Of a stretch of DNA of 64,000 bases, positions 22,547-31,745 are shown piece by piece (positions within the stretch are counted from its first letter, which is position 1; each line of letters starts with the position of its first letter). Below the pieces are notes generated by a model that was not told where the DNA came from, did not search any database, and saw only the letters and a list, made by a program, of their open reading frames with translations. Origin of the DNA: an uncultured Clostridia bacterium (GTDB lineage: Bacteria; Bacillota; Clostridia; UBA1381); assembly GCA_934454145.1 (NCBI GenBank), contig CAKSFT010000004.1, positions 1 through 64,000 of the forward strand, written 5' to 3'. The translations under genes and the position numbers were made by a program.

Positions 22547-25500
22547 TCATCTTGCAATGGTCTTTCCCGTGACTGTTTCAAAGGCAATCATAAGTGCTTC
22601 GCTCTTGTCGGTCTTTTTCTTTTCCTCTTCCTTCAGGACATTCATCACCTTTTTATATTCCACAGGGATAACCTTCAAAAATTTCTTCGACTCTGTCTTC
22701 CAGTTGTCCAGAATGTGCTCTGCAACACTGCTCTTTGTATAGTGCAGATGCTTTTCAATCATTTCTTTCAATTCCTGTTTGTCTTCCCTCTCGGTCAATT
22801 CTCCGACTTCCACCATGGCTTTGTTGCAGTTCTTCATAAAGTTGCCGTCTTTGTTGTAAATATACGCAACACCGCCCGACATTCCCGCGCCAAAGTTGCG
22901 TCCCGTCGCGCCCAAAACCGCGACGCGGCCGCCTGTCATATATTCACAGCCATGGTCGCCGATGCCTTCCACAACCGCGGTTATCCCGGAATTTCTCACG
23001 CAGAATCTCTCGCCGGCGATTCCTCTTATATATGCCTCACCATAAACCGCACCGTAAAACGCAACATTTCCGATTATCACATTTTCCTCCGGCTTATATT
23101 CCGCATTCTCCGGCGGCACGACAATGATTTTGCCGCCCGAAAGACCCTTGCCCATATAATCGTTGCAGTCGCCCTCCAGTTTCAGCGTTATGCCCGGCGC
23201 CAAAAATGCACCAAAGCTTTGCCCTGCCGAGCCGACAAAGTCAAGTTTTATGCTGTCATCGGGGAGTCCCTTTTCCCCGTGCACCCTTGCGATTTCGGAG
23301 GACAGGATTGTGCCCGTCACACGGTCGATATTGGTTATCCCCAGCTTTGATTCAACCTTTTTCCCTTCATACACAGCCGGTGCACACAGCTTCATCAGCG
23401 TGTGCATGTCAAGAGTCTTGTCAAGCTCGTGATCCTGCGGCTGATTGTAATAACGCTCATAGTCGTTCGAGCAGATTTTCGGTTGGTAAAGCAGTGCGCT
23501 GAAATCAACCTTTTCTGCCTTCCAGTTGTTTGGATTGTTGTCAAGGTGCTTTTGCGAAAGATATTCCACATGTCCTATCAGCTCGTTTACCGTTCTTACG
23601 CCGATTTTTGCCATCCATTCACGCAAATCCTGTGCAATAAAACGCATAAAGTTTTCCACATATTCCGGTTTTCCCGAAAAACGCTTTCTCAAAAGCGGAT
23701 TCTGCGTCGCAATCCCCATCGGACATGTATCCAGGTGGCAAACTCTCATCATTATACAGCCGATTGCAATCAACGGCCCTGTCGCAAACCCAAACTCTTC
23801 TGCACCCAAAAGCGCCGCCACAGCCACGTCACGACCTGTCAAAAGCTTGCCGTCCGTTTCTATGACAACCCTGTTTCTCATGTTGTTCATCAAAAGCGCC
23901 TGATGCGTTTCCGCAACGCCCAGCTCCCACGGCAAACCCGCGTTCCTCACGCTGGTACGCGGCGCGGCGCCTGTGCCTCCGTCAAAGCCCGACACCAGTA
24001 TGACATCGGCTCTTCCCTTTGCCACGCCCACGGCAATCGTTCCGACGCCTGCCTCCGAAACCAGCTTTACGCTTATTCTTGCGTCGCGGTTTGCGTTTTT
24101 CAGGTCATGAATCAACTGTGCCAAATCTTCAATTGAATATATATCATGATGCGGCGGGGGCGATATCAGCCCGACGCCCGGCGTCGAATGACGCGCATGC
24201 GCAATCCACGGATAAACCTTGCCGCCGGGGAGATGTCCGCCTTCGCCCGGTTTTGCGCCCTGTGCCATCTTTATCTGCAATTCTTTTGCATTGTTCAGAT
24301 AATGGATATGCACACCGAATCTTCCCGATGCAACCTGCTTTATCGCCGAAGAACGCGAATCCCCGTTCTCATCGGGTATATATCTCTCGGGCAGTTCTCC
24401 GCCTTCACCGCTGTTGGACTTTCCGCCCAGTCTGTTCATTGCAATAGCAAGACATTCGTGCGCCTCACGGCTGATTGAGCCATAAGACATTGCCCCTGTC
24501 TTGAAACGCTTTACAATGCTTTCCACCGGTTCAACATTTTCAATCGCAATCGGTTTGTCTATGGTCTTGATGTCAAGCATGCCCCTTATGGTGCACTGAT
24601 TTTCCTGATGCGCATTCATCTCTGCGGCATATTCTTTATAAAGCTTATAGTTCCCTGTTCTGCATGCCATCTGGAGTTTGTATATGCTTTCCGGGTTAAA
24701 CATGTGATATTCACCCTTTGCCCTCCATTTGTGGTCGCCGCCCGAGTCAAGCGCCTCGTCGCCGGTGACCTCGTCAAAAGCACGCTGATGTCTTATTCTT
24801 GCCTCTTTTTCAATCTCGCTGAGCCCTATTCCGCCGATTCTTGAAGTTGTCCCCGTGAAGAACTTGTCCACAACCTCGGCAGAAATTCCGATTGCCTCAA
24901 AAATCTGCGCGCCCCTGTAGGACTGTATCGTCGAAATACCCATTTTGGACGCAATCTTGACGATACCGTTGGTCATCGCCGAGCGGTAATTTGCCAAAGC
25001 CTTTGCCGCGTCAAGCTCCACCATGCCGTCTTTCACAAGGTTCTCTATGATTTCATACGCCATATACGGGTTTATCACGTCAACGCCAAAACCCTCCAGC
25101 ACCGCAAAGTGATGCACTTCCCTCGGCTCACCCGATTCAAGGATTATGCTGACCTTCATTCTGGTGCCGTTGTTTATAAGGTGATGATGAAGCCCTGCCG
25201 AAATCAGCAAAGCCGGGATAGGCGCTTTGTTCTTGTCCACGCCTTTGTCCGAAAGGATAATGATGTTATACCCGTTTTCCACCGCGATATCCACAGCCCT
25301 GTACACGCTTTCCACCGCGTCCTTCATGTCTTTGCTGTGGTTTATATTGAAGAGAATCGGTATAGTGATTGCCTTAAAGCTGTCTGTTTTCAATCCCCTT
25401 ATCTTCTGCATTTCCTCATTGGACAATATCGGTGATTTTGCCAGAATCCTGCGGCAGTTCTTCTCCGACAGCTCCAAAAGATTGCTCTCTCCGCCAAGCA

Positions 25501-27259
25501 TTGTGTTTGTCGATGTGACAATCTTCTCCCTCAGCGCATCTATAGGCGGATTTGTAACCTGTGCAAAAAGCTGCTTAAAATAATTGTACAAAAGCTGGTC
25601 TTTCCCGGAAAGCACTGCCAAAGGCGAATCTATGCCCATTGCACTCAGGCAGTCGTCGCCTTTTTCGGCTATAGACTTTATGGTGTTGTTGACATCTTCC
25701 CATGTATACCCAAATACCTTCTCACGTGTAAGGAATGGCGTCACATCACCAAAATCATTGTATCTGTTTACAAACAGGTTTTCCAGTTCAATTATATGAC
25801 GGAGCATAATATCGCGGTACATGTGGTTTTCCGTTTCCTTTTTTATGTCCATCACCAGGTCATGCCAGTTTGTGCCGGCAGAGTTTTCATTCTTCGGCAA
25901 ATCCTCCAGATTCACCATGTTTTCCTTCAGCCATTCGCCATACGGTTTTGCCTCTGCCTCCGCCTTCTTAATTTCTCCGTCATCTATGATTTTGCCTTCT
26001 TTTGTGTCAATCAGAAGCATTTTACCCGGGTGCAGACGCTCTTTCTTTATTATATCTTTTTCGTTTACTTCGACAACACCTACTTCCGACGAAAGTATCA
26101 CTTCATCTTTTGTGACATAATATCTTGCCGGCCTCAGTCCGTTTCTGTCAAGCGTCGCGCCCACAAATCTGCCGTCTGTAAAGGCAATTGCCGCCGGCCC
26201 GTCCCACGGCTCCATCACGCACGAATGATATTTGTAAAAGTCACGCTTAAACTGTTCCATTTCGCCGTTGTTCTCCCAAGGCTCCGGGATTGCCATCATG
26301 ACGGCATGAGGAAGTGAAAATCCCGAAAGTGTGAGGAATTGGAGATAATTGTCAAGCATTGCAGAGTCTGAGCCGTCCTCGTTTATAACCGGATATATCT
26401 TGTTCATATCCGTGCCGAAAACCTCGGTTTCAAACATTTTTTCTCTTGCCCTTGCCCAGTTCACATTTCCTCTTATCGTATTTATCTCGCCGTTGTGCAC
26501 TATATATCTGTTTGGGTGCGCTCTTTCCCAGCTTGGGAAGGTGTTTGTGCTGAACCTGGAATGTACAAGCGCAATTGCCGTTTTCATGTCGATATCCTTT
26601 AGATCAAGATAAAATTCGCTCACCTGGTCAGGCGTCAGCATGCCCTTGTACACAATGGTCTTTGAGGACAGGCTTGAAAAATAAAAATATCTGTCACATT
26701 CTCCGCCGCAATATCTTATTTCGTGCTCGCCGCGCTTGCCGATGACGTAAAGCTTGCGCTCAAATGCAAGCTCGCTCATTTTTTCGTCGCCCTTGCCGAC
26801 AAACACTTGGCAGATGTGCGGCATTGCCTCTCTTGCGCTGTTGCCGATGCAGTCGGGATGCACGGGCACATCTCTTATCCCCAGGAGGAGCTGTCCCTCC
26901 TGTGCGATTATTTTGCTGAGTTTTTCAAGGCTGTTTGCCCTTGTGTCGCTGTCCGGCGAGAGGAAAAGCATTCCCACGCCATAGCTCCCCTTCGGCGGCA
27001 GATTGATGCCGTCGTTGCGGCATACTTTTGTCATAAACTCGTGCGGCATCTGTATAAGGATACCTGCGCCGTCACCTGTGTCCGGCTCGCTGCCGACGCC
27101 GCCTCTGTGCGTCAGGTTCTTCAAAATCTTTATCGCCCTCGTAATCATGTCATGGGATGCATTCCCCTTGATGTTGCTTATAAATCCTATGCCGCAGGCA
27201 TCATGTTCAAATTTCGGGTCATAAAGACCCTGCTTTTCCGGCATTCCGTTATAACTCAT
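22547..27259 (-). CDS. gltB: Glutamate synthase large subunit
   Basis: The preferred start, ATG 27259 (MSYNGMPEKQGL), gives 1570 residues; it stands about 10 bases after AAAGGGA, while ATG 27268 is only 2 bases from it. Domains in order: class II glutamine amidotransferase with EHDACGIGF (catalytic Cys exposed after processing), a central domain, and the FMN-binding synthase domain with DVILVSGFDGGTGAAP. A 3Fe-4S motif CIMMRVCHLDTC (C-x5-C-x4-C) and a C-terminal GXGXG beta-helix (GLSGGKIIVVPPE) follow. It makes glutamate from glutamine and 2-oxoglutarate with GltD. Its leader carries a promoter and an attenuator. Confidence 0.97.
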   Translation of the reverse strand: MSYNGMPEKQGLYDPKFEHDACGIGFISNIKGNASHDMITRAIKILKNLTHRGGVGSEPDTGDGAGILIQMPHEFMTKVCRNDGINLPPKGSYGVGMLFLSPDSDTRANSLEKLSKIIAQEGQLLLGIRDVPVHPDCIGNSAREAMPHICQVFVGKGDEKMSELAFERKLYVIGKRGEHEIRYCGGECDRYFYFSSLSSKTIVYKGMLTPDQVSEFYLDLKDIDMKTAIALVHSRFSTNTFPSWERAHPNRYIVHNGEINTIRGNVNWARAREKMFETEVFGTDMNKIYPVINEDGSDSAMLDNYLQFLTLSGFSLPHAVMMAIPEPWENNGEMEQFKRDFYKYHSCVMEPWDGPAAIAFTDGRFVGATLDRNGLRPARYYVTKDEVILSSEVGVVEVNEKDIIKKERLHPGKMLLIDTKEGKIIDDGEIKKAEAEAKPYGEWLKENMVNLEDLPKNENSAGTNWHDLVMDIKKETENHMYRDIMLRHIIELENLFVNRYNDFGDVTPFLTREKVFGYTWEDVNNTIKSIAEKGDDCLSAMGIDSPLAVLSGKDQLLYNYFKQLFAQVTNPPIDALREKIVTSTNTMLGGESNLLELSEKNCRRILAKSPILSNEEMQKIRGLKTDSFKAITIPILFNINHSKDMKDAVESVYRAVDIAVENGYNIIILSDKGVDKNKAPIPALLISAGLHHHLINNGTRMKVSIILESGEPREVHHFAVLEGFGVDVINPYMAYEIIENLVKDGMVELDAAKALANYRSAMTNGIVKIASKMGISTIQSYRGAQIFEAIGISAEVVDKFFTGTTSRIGGIGLSEIEKEARIRHQRAFDEVTGDEALDSGGDHKWRAKGEYHMFNPESIYKLQMACRTGNYKLYKEYAAEMNAHQENQCTIRGMLDIKTIDKPIAIENVEPVESIVKRFKTGAMSYGSISREAHECLAIAMNRLGGKSNSGEGGELPERYIPDENGDSRSSAIKQVASGRFGVHIHYLNNAKELQIKMAQGAKPGEGGHLPGGKVYPWIAHARHSTPGVGLISPPPHHDIYSIEDLAQLIHDLKNANRDARISVKLVSEAGVGTIAVGVAKGRADVILVSGFDGGTGAAPRTSVRNAGLPWELGVAETHQALLMNNMRNRVVIETDGKLLTGRDVAVAALLGAEEFGFATGPLIAIGCIMMRVCHLDTCPMGIATQNPLLRKRFSGKPEYVENFMRFIAQDLREWMAKIGVRTVNELIGHVEYLSQKHLDNNPNNWKAEKVDFSALLYQPKICSNDYERYYNQPQDHELDKTLDMHTLMKLCAPAVYEGKKVESKLGITNIDRVTGTILSSEIARVHGEKGLPDDSIKLDFVGSAGQSFGAFLAPGITLKLEGDCNDYMGKGLSGGKIIVVPPENAEYKPEENVIIGNVAFYGAVYGEAYIRGIAGERFCVRNSGITAVVEGIGDHGCEYMTGGRVAVLGATGRNFGAGMSGGVAYIYNKDGNFMKNCNKAMVEVGELTEREDKQELKEMIEKHLHYTKSSVAEHILDNWKTESKKFLKVIPVEYKKVMNVLKEEEKKKTDKSEALMIAFETVTGKTIAR

Positions 27260-27288
27260 TCTTATCATTCCCTTTCATGAGATTCTCT

Positions 27289-27360
27289 AAAAAAAGCAAA
27301 AAGCACAGGCGTATACAGATACGGGTTCTCCGTATCTCTTGAAACGCCTATGCTTCAAGT
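27289..27360 (-). promoter_or_regulatory. gltB attenuator leader with candidate ANTAR hairpin
   Basis: Two exclusive folds share bases. The antiterminator candidate (27338-27359) is an 8-bp stem CTTGAAGC/GTTTCAAG with hexaloop ATAGGC: A in position 1 and G in position 4, as in ANTAR target hairpins. The terminator pairs AAGCATAGGCGT with ACGCCTGTGCTT (27344-27355 with 27301-27312) and ends in TTTTTGCTTTTTTT, so it destroys the first hairpin. A second hairpin (27318-27336, GATACGG/CCGTATC) fits both folds but has a five-base loop. An ANTAR protein is encoded at 29782-30309. Confidence 0.65.
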
Positions 27361-27366
27361 AATAAT

Positions 27367-27395
27367 ATTATACTACACTAACTTTTATATTTCAA
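27367..27395 (-). promoter_or_regulatory. gltB promoter
   Basis: On the minus strand TTGAAA (27390-27395), a 17-bp spacer and TATAAT (27367-27372). The predicted start near 27360 coincides with the first base of the candidate ANTAR hairpin. Confidence 0.75.
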
Positions 27396-27458
27396 GTGTT
27401 TTTGCAAAAAAAATTAGTTAAAATATGTTTTTAAAATCAACAAATATATGTGCATTTC

Positions 27459-28673
27459 CTACAGAATCTTCTTGATTCTCTCGATTGCCTCGGCAGTTTT
27501 GTCCCTGTCGCCAAATGCTGTCAGACGGATATATCCTTCGCCGCTCGGGCCGAATCCCTCGCCCGGTGTCGTCACGACTTCCGCCTTTTCCAGCAAAGTG
27601 TCAAAAAATTCCCACGACTTTTTGCCGTGCGGTGTTTTTGCCCAAATATATGGGGCATTTACGCCGCCATAAACGGTAAGCCCCGCATTTTTCAGTCCCT
27701 CGCGGATAATCCTTGCATTTTCCATATAATATTCAATGGTTTGTCTTGTCTGTTTCTTTCCTTCCTCGCTGTAAACCGCCGCCGCTGCCTTCTGAATCAC
27801 ATACGGCACACCGTTGAACTTGGTGCACTGGCGTCTGTTCCAAAGGGCATTAAGCGGTGTGCCCTCCACAACCAAATCCTTTGGTACAACAGTGTATGCG
27901 CACCTGGTGCCGGTGAAGCCCGCCGTTTTTGAAAAGCTGCGGAACTCTATCGCACATTTTTTTGCACCCTCGATTTCATATATTGTGTGCGGAATGTTTT
28001 CGTCCGAGATAAACGCCTCATATGCCGAATCATAAAGTATCACAGAACCGTTATCTATGGCATATTCCACCCATTTTTTCAGGTTCTCCCTTGTCGCCGC
28101 CATGCCTGTCGGGTTGTTTGGGAAGCACAGATAAATCAAATCTGCCTTTTTGTCGGGAAGCTTCGGCAAAAATCCGTTTTCCTCCAGGCAGGGCATGTAT
28201 ATAAGCTTTGTCCATCTGCCGTCGGCGCCAAAATTCCCCGCGCGTCCGCTCATGGCATTTGTGTCCACATATACCGGGTAAACCGGGTCGCACACCGCAA
28301 CCGTATTATCCACAGAAAATATATCACCGATATTTCCGCAATCGGACTTTGCCCCGTCCGAAACAAAAATTTCGTCCGTGTCAAGCATAACTCCGCGCGC
28401 TATGTAATCGTTTTCTGCGATAAGTCTGCGCAAAAATTCATACCCCTGCTCCGGGCCGTAACCATGAAACCCTTCTGCCGTGCCCATCTCCGCGGCTGCC
28501 TCGCCCATGCTTTTTACAACAGCCGGGGCAAGCGGACGTGTCACGTCGCCGATTCCCATTTTTATGATTTTGTTGTCGGGGTGTGCCTCGCGATAAGCCC
28601 TTTCCTTCTTTGCGATTGTCGAGAAAAGATAACTCCCCGGGAGTTTCAGATAATTTTCATTGATTTTTGCCAT
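27459..28673 (-). CDS. dapL: LL-diaminopimelate aminotransferase
   Basis: The protein has 404 residues from ATG 28673 ([11 protein letters not shown]), which has AAGGA at a proper distance; an ATG three codons upstream is too close to it. It is a PLP enzyme of fold type I. Clear DapL stretches are [20 protein letters not shown] near the N-terminus, [11 protein letters not shown], the Schiff-base Lys in [14 protein letters not shown], and a late [16 protein letters not shown]. It converts tetrahydrodipicolinate to LL-DAP in one step. dapF lies 21 bp upstream on the same strand, giving a two-gene meso-DAP unit. Confidence 0.95.
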   Translation of the reverse strand: MAKINENYLKLPGSYLFSTIAKKERAYREAHPDNKIIKMGIGDVTRPLAPAVVKSMGEAAAEMGTAEGFHGYGPEQGYEFLRRLIAENDYIARGVMLDTDEIFVSDGAKSDCGNIGDIFSVDNTVAVCDPVYPVYVDTNAMSGRAGNFGADGRWTKLIYMPCLEENGFLPKLPDKKADLIYLCFPNNPTGMAATRENLKKWVEYAIDNGSVILYDSAYEAFISDENIPHTIYEIEGAKKCAIEFRSFSKTAGFTGTRCAYTVVPKDLVVEGTPLNALWNRRQCTKFNGVPYVIQKAAAAVYSEEGKKQTRQTIEYYMENARIIREGLKNAGLTVYGGVNAPYIWAKTPHGKKSWEFFDTLLEKAEVVTTPGEGFGPSGEGYIRLTAFGDRDKTAEAIERIKKIL

Positions 28674-28694
28674 GTGCCCCATTCCTTTCTTTGC

Positions 28695-29528
28695 TTATAT
28701 TTCCGTTTCCCCGTCAAAAACAAACTCTGCCGGGCCGGTCATGTATATTCTGTTGTTTTCTTTGTCCCATTTTATGTGCAGCGTCCCACCGCGGAGAATG
28801 ATGTCCGCCTCGTCGCCGATAAACCCCGAAAGGCTGCACGCCGCCATGACCGCGCATGCGCCGGTTCCGCAGGCAAGCGTTTCACCCGCGCCGCGCTCCC
28901 ACACCCTCATCTTTACTGTTTTCGGGTCTTGCACCTTCACAAATTCCGTATTTATTTTCTTGGGGAACAATGCGTGATTCTCAAACATCGGCCCGATTTT
29001 TTCTATGTCAATACTGTCGGGGGCATCAACAAATGTCACCGCGTGCGGATTGCCCATGGAAACCCCCGTCACCTCATATGTGCGCCCGTCAACCTCCACA
29101 GGCTGCATCACAAAGCGTTCTGAGTCGGATAAAATCGGAATCTTTGCCGGGGCAAATTCCGGGCTCCCCATGTCCACACACACCGTTTTCACCTTGCCGT
29201 TTTCAAGGTTCAACTCAAGCGTCTTTATCCCGGCAAGCGTTTCCACAGTTATCACGGTTTTGTCTGTCAGTCCGCGGTCATGCACATATTTGCCCACACA
29301 GCGTATTGCATTTCCGCACATCTCCGCCTGCGAACCGTCAGAATTGTACATGTCCATTCTGAAATCGGCTTTGTCGGAAGAACATATCAAAACCAAGCCG
29401 TCAGATCCTATCCCGAAATGACGGTCGCTTAAACGCCGTGCCGTTTCGCTGACGTCCGCAATCATGCCCTTGGTACAGTCCACATATATATAATCATTTC
29501 CCAAACCGTGCATTTTTGTAAATTTCAT
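28695..29528 (-). CDS. dapF: Diaminopimelate epimerase
   Basis: The protein has 277 residues from ATG 29528, with AAGGAG upstream. It is a cofactor-independent racemase using two cysteines. Both are present: AEMCGNAIRCVGKY (~70-83) and LACGTGACAVMAAC (~210-223). The start MKFTKMHGLGNDYIYVD is typical. It converts LL-DAP to meso-DAP, feeding MurE and lysine synthesis. It is followed directly by dapL. A MITE-like element (copy B) lies in its upstream region and could affect its transcription. Confidence 0.96.
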   Translation of the reverse strand: MKFTKMHGLGNDYIYVDCTKGMIADVSETARRLSDRHFGIGSDGLVLICSSDKADFRMDMYNSDGSQAEMCGNAIRCVGKYVHDRGLTDKTVITVETLAGIKTLELNLENGKVKTVCVDMGSPEFAPAKIPILSDSERFVMQPVEVDGRTYEVTGVSMGNPHAVTFVDAPDSIDIEKIGPMFENHALFPKKINTEFVKVQDPKTVKMRVWERGAGETLACGTGACAVMAACSLSGFIGDEADIILRGGTLHIKWDKENNRIYMTGPAEFVFDGETEI

Positions 29529-29560
29529 TATGTTTTCTCCTTTCAAAACCACTTATTCAG

Positions 29561-29773
29561 GTAATTGTAAAATGTAAACTTTACAATTAGCCACCGCATT
29601 TTTGCGGGGTATCGGGGGTGCCAACCCCTGATTGGTAATCAAAAATGATGACATGTGCGTCATTTTTTTGGCTGAAATAAAAAGTTTCAACCTGCCGTAA
29701 AATTAAAACCGTATGGAACTTTTTATTTCTACCCAAGAATTTTAATTGGAAAACGTTAGCTTTACGATTACCT
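29561..29773 (-). mobile_element. MITE-like element, composite copy B with a nested insertion
   Basis: A 213-bp copy of the same family as 9351 and 59271, in opposite orientation, with GTAATTGTAAAA/TTTACGATTAC ends and the same hairpin core. It is longer because of a ~62-bp insertion near 29664-29727. Flanks AAAACCACTTATTCA (29545-29559) and AAAACCGCCTATCCA (29774-29788) match at 12 of 15. The right flank overlaps the stop codon of the ANTAR gene. No ORF. Confidence 0.75.
29676..29727. repeat. Nested 52-bp inverted-repeat insert inside copy B
   Basis: Perfect 11-bp inverted ends AATAAAAAGTT (29676-29686) and AACTTTTTATT (29717-29727) enclose 30 bp. The segment is absent from copies A and C, so it is either a second small element inserted into the first or a variant module. 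Confidence 0.6.
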
Positions 29774-29781
29774 AAAACCGC

Positions 29782-30309
29782 CTATCCAAGAATAAATCTG
29801 GCAGTGTCAACAAAGCGCGCCCCCGTGTCCATGCTCTTTTTTTGTATAAAGCGATGCGCCTGTTCTTCTGTCATGAAGTGCCTTTCCATCAAAAGCCGTT
29901 TTGCACGCTCGATAATATCTTTTTCCGCATCGGAACGCACCCGGTGCGCCCTTTTGGATTTTTTGACAAAGCCTTCAAGCCGTTCAATCGCCGCCACAAG
30001 CCCTGCCGCGTTCACCGGCAAGCCCACCACATAGATGTCAAAGCTCTTTATATAATCGCGCTGTTCCGGCTTCAGAAGTGCAATCACCTTGCTGTCCGGC
30101 GGCAAATCCTCGACGACGTCGTTTACCGTGGCGTCGGCAAGCTTAAACCCCATTATGACAAATGCATCGTCTATTTCGGACATTATTCTCACAATCTCGT
30201 CCTTTGAGCGGCATGCTGCAAACACGTCATATCCGCCGCTCTCCAGCATTCTGCCAATCTTCACAGCCGTTTCATTTTTGGAAAAGCCAAGTATAATGCG
30301 CCCCAACAC
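29782..30309 (-). CDS. ANTAR-domain RNA-binding regulator with degenerate receiver
   Basis: A 175-residue protein encoded 26 bp downstream of glnA, start GTG 30309 behind GGAGGGGG. Residues ~1-115 follow the receiver fold, but the expected acidic pair reads GFS, the phosphoacceptor Asp position reads VIMGFKL, and the conserved Lys is replaced (VVGLPVN). Phosphorylation control is therefore unlikely. Residues ~120-175 are an ANTAR domain (DIIERAKRLLMERHFMTEEQ then AHRFIQKKSMD), which binds paired RNA hairpins and prevents transcription termination. The location suggests control of nitrogen genes; the gltB leader in this window is a candidate target. The stop codon overlaps the flank of a MITE-like element. 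Confidence 0.88.
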   Translation of the reverse strand: MLGRIILGFSKNETAVKIGRMLESGGYDVFAACRSKDEIVRIMSEIDDAFVIMGFKLADATVNDVVEDLPPDSKVIALLKPEQRDYIKSFDIYVVGLPVNAAGLVAAIERLEGFVKKSKRAHRVRSDAEKDIIERAKRLLMERHFMTEEQAHRFIQKKSMDTGARFVDTARFILG

Positions 30310-30335
30310 GTCACCCCCTCCAAAAAATCATGCTG

Positions 30336-31622
30336 TCAATATTGTATAAAATACCTGTCAAGCTCCCATTTTGACACGGTTTTTCTGTAATCGTCAAACT
30401 CCTTTTCTTTTTCTGCGATATATGCCCGATGCAGATTTTCACCCAAAATATCCTTTATGAAATCAGATTTTTTTGCAATGTCAACCGCCTCCCTCAGACT
30501 CATCGGCAGCCTCTGTGCGCCGTCCGGCATGCCTTCTACCGTCAGCATGTCGGGCGGTGTCATTCCGCCCCTGATGCCCTCTATTCCTGCCTTCAGACAC
30601 GCTGCAAAGACCAGATACGGGTTTGACATGGAGTCGGGAGAGCAGAGCTTAATCATGCCAATTCCGTTTTTTACAATCCTTATAAACGAACTTGAAACAT
30701 CTTCCGACCATGCCACACAGCACGGCGCCTCGTGCCCCGGTGTGAGCCTTTTGTACGAGTTAACCGTCGGGTTTGTCAGGCACGCCATCTCGACGGCACG
30801 CCGCAAAAGCCCCGCGACAAATCCCTTGCCGTCGCCCGAGAGCTTTCCGTCCTTCAGAAGAATATTTTCGCCGTCCTTGAGCAGGGTCATGCCCAGGTGC
30901 ATGCCCGAGCCGTTTTGTCCGCTCATCGGCTTTGCCATAAATGTCGCGTGAAGCCCGTTTCTCTTGGCAATGGTTTTTACCACCATGCGGAAGTTTATTA
31001 TCTTGTCGGCAACCTCCAGCGCAGTCCCGGCCGGGAGTTCTATTTCGTGCTGTCCCGGTGCCTTTTCGTGATATGACGCCTCCACGTCAAACCCCATGTC
31101 CTCCAGTGAGAGGATTATATCCCTTCGGCAGTTTTCGCCGTTATCCAGCGGTGATACGTCAAAAAAGCTGCCCTTGTCGTCAGACTGTGGCATAGGCTCG
31201 CCGTCGTCATCTGTCTTGAAAAGGAAAAATTCGCACTGAGGACGCACAACAAATGTATACCCCAAAGCCCTCGCTTCCTCAACCGCCTTCTCCAGGATAA
31301 AACGCGAATCGTCCTTAAAATGATTCCCGTTTTCGTCACATACGTCACATATAAACCTGGCAACCTTCCCCTGGTGCGGACGCCACGGGAAAATCTGAAA
31401 TGTGCCAAGATTCGGGCAGAGAAAAAGCGGTGCACCGCCGGCGCTTTCAAAGCCTTTGACAAACGAACTGTCAAAGCTGAAACGGTTTGACAGTGCTTTT
31501 TCAAGCTGCGACACCGTGATTGCCATGTTTTTGATCGTCCCGTACATGTCGGTGAACTGCAATCTTATAAAACGTACATCTTCCTCTTCAACCAAATTGA
31601 AAATATCCTCTTTGGTATACAT
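30336..31622 (-). CDS. glnA: Glutamine synthetase (type I)
   Basis: The protein has 428 residues from ATG 31622, with GAGGAG 7 bases upstream; the longer ORF extends back through the leader terminator. GS-I landmarks: RFIRLQFTDMYGTIKNMAI near the N-terminus, the metal-binding QCEFFLF, PGQHEIELP, GSGMHLGMTL, and a C-terminal YRKTVSKWELDRYFIQY. It forms glutamine from glutamate, ammonia and ATP, and with GltBD completes the ammonium-assimilation cycle. Transcription starts from a consensus-like promoter and passes a leader terminator; the ANTAR gene follows in the same operon. Confidence 0.96.
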   Translation of the reverse strand: MYTKEDIFNLVEEEDVRFIRLQFTDMYGTIKNMAITVSQLEKALSNRFSFDSSFVKGFESAGGAPLFLCPNLGTFQIFPWRPHQGKVARFICDVCDENGNHFKDDSRFILEKAVEEARALGYTFVVRPQCEFFLFKTDDDGEPMPQSDDKGSFFDVSPLDNGENCRRDIILSLEDMGFDVEASYHEKAPGQHEIELPAGTALEVADKIINFRMVVKTIAKRNGLHATFMAKPMSGQNGSGMHLGMTLLKDGENILLKDGKLSGDGKGFVAGLLRRAVEMACLTNPTVNSYKRLTPGHEAPCCVAWSEDVSSSFIRIVKNGIGMIKLCSPDSMSNPYLVFAACLKAGIEGIRGGMTPPDMLTVEGMPDGAQRLPMSLREAVDIAKKSDFIKDILGENLHRAYIAEKEKEFDDYRKTVSKWELDRYFIQY

Positions 31623-31652
31623 ATTCTCACTCCTCAAATATATCATTATCCC

Positions 31653-31684
31653 AAAAAAGGGCATTTCTTTTACGAAACACCCTT
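31653..31684 (-). terminator. Leader terminator (attenuator) of glnA
   Basis: On the minus strand AAGGGTGTTTC pairs with GAAATGCCCTT (11 bp including two G-T pairs, loop GTAAAA), followed by TTTT. It lies downstream of the glnA promoter and upstream of its ribosome binding site. No hexaloop hairpin of the ANTAR type is clear before it. Confidence 0.65.
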
Positions 31685-31699
31685 GTCCCTATATTGACA

Positions 31700-31728
31700 A
31701 TTTTATCATCAATTTTGCTCTTTGTCAA
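31700..31728 (-). promoter_or_regulatory. glnA promoter
   Basis: On the minus strand TTGACA (31723-31728), a 17-bp spacer and TAAAAT (31700-31705). It lies just past the murG stop codon, so glnA is separated from the dcw cluster transcriptionally. Confidence 0.75.
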
Positions 31729-31745
31729 TCCAAATATAAATTTTT

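Noticed and set aside
21567..22742. 391-codon plus-strand ORF opposite gltD/gltB
   Set aside because: Antisense to complete Fe-S/FAD motifs of GltD; no start signal.
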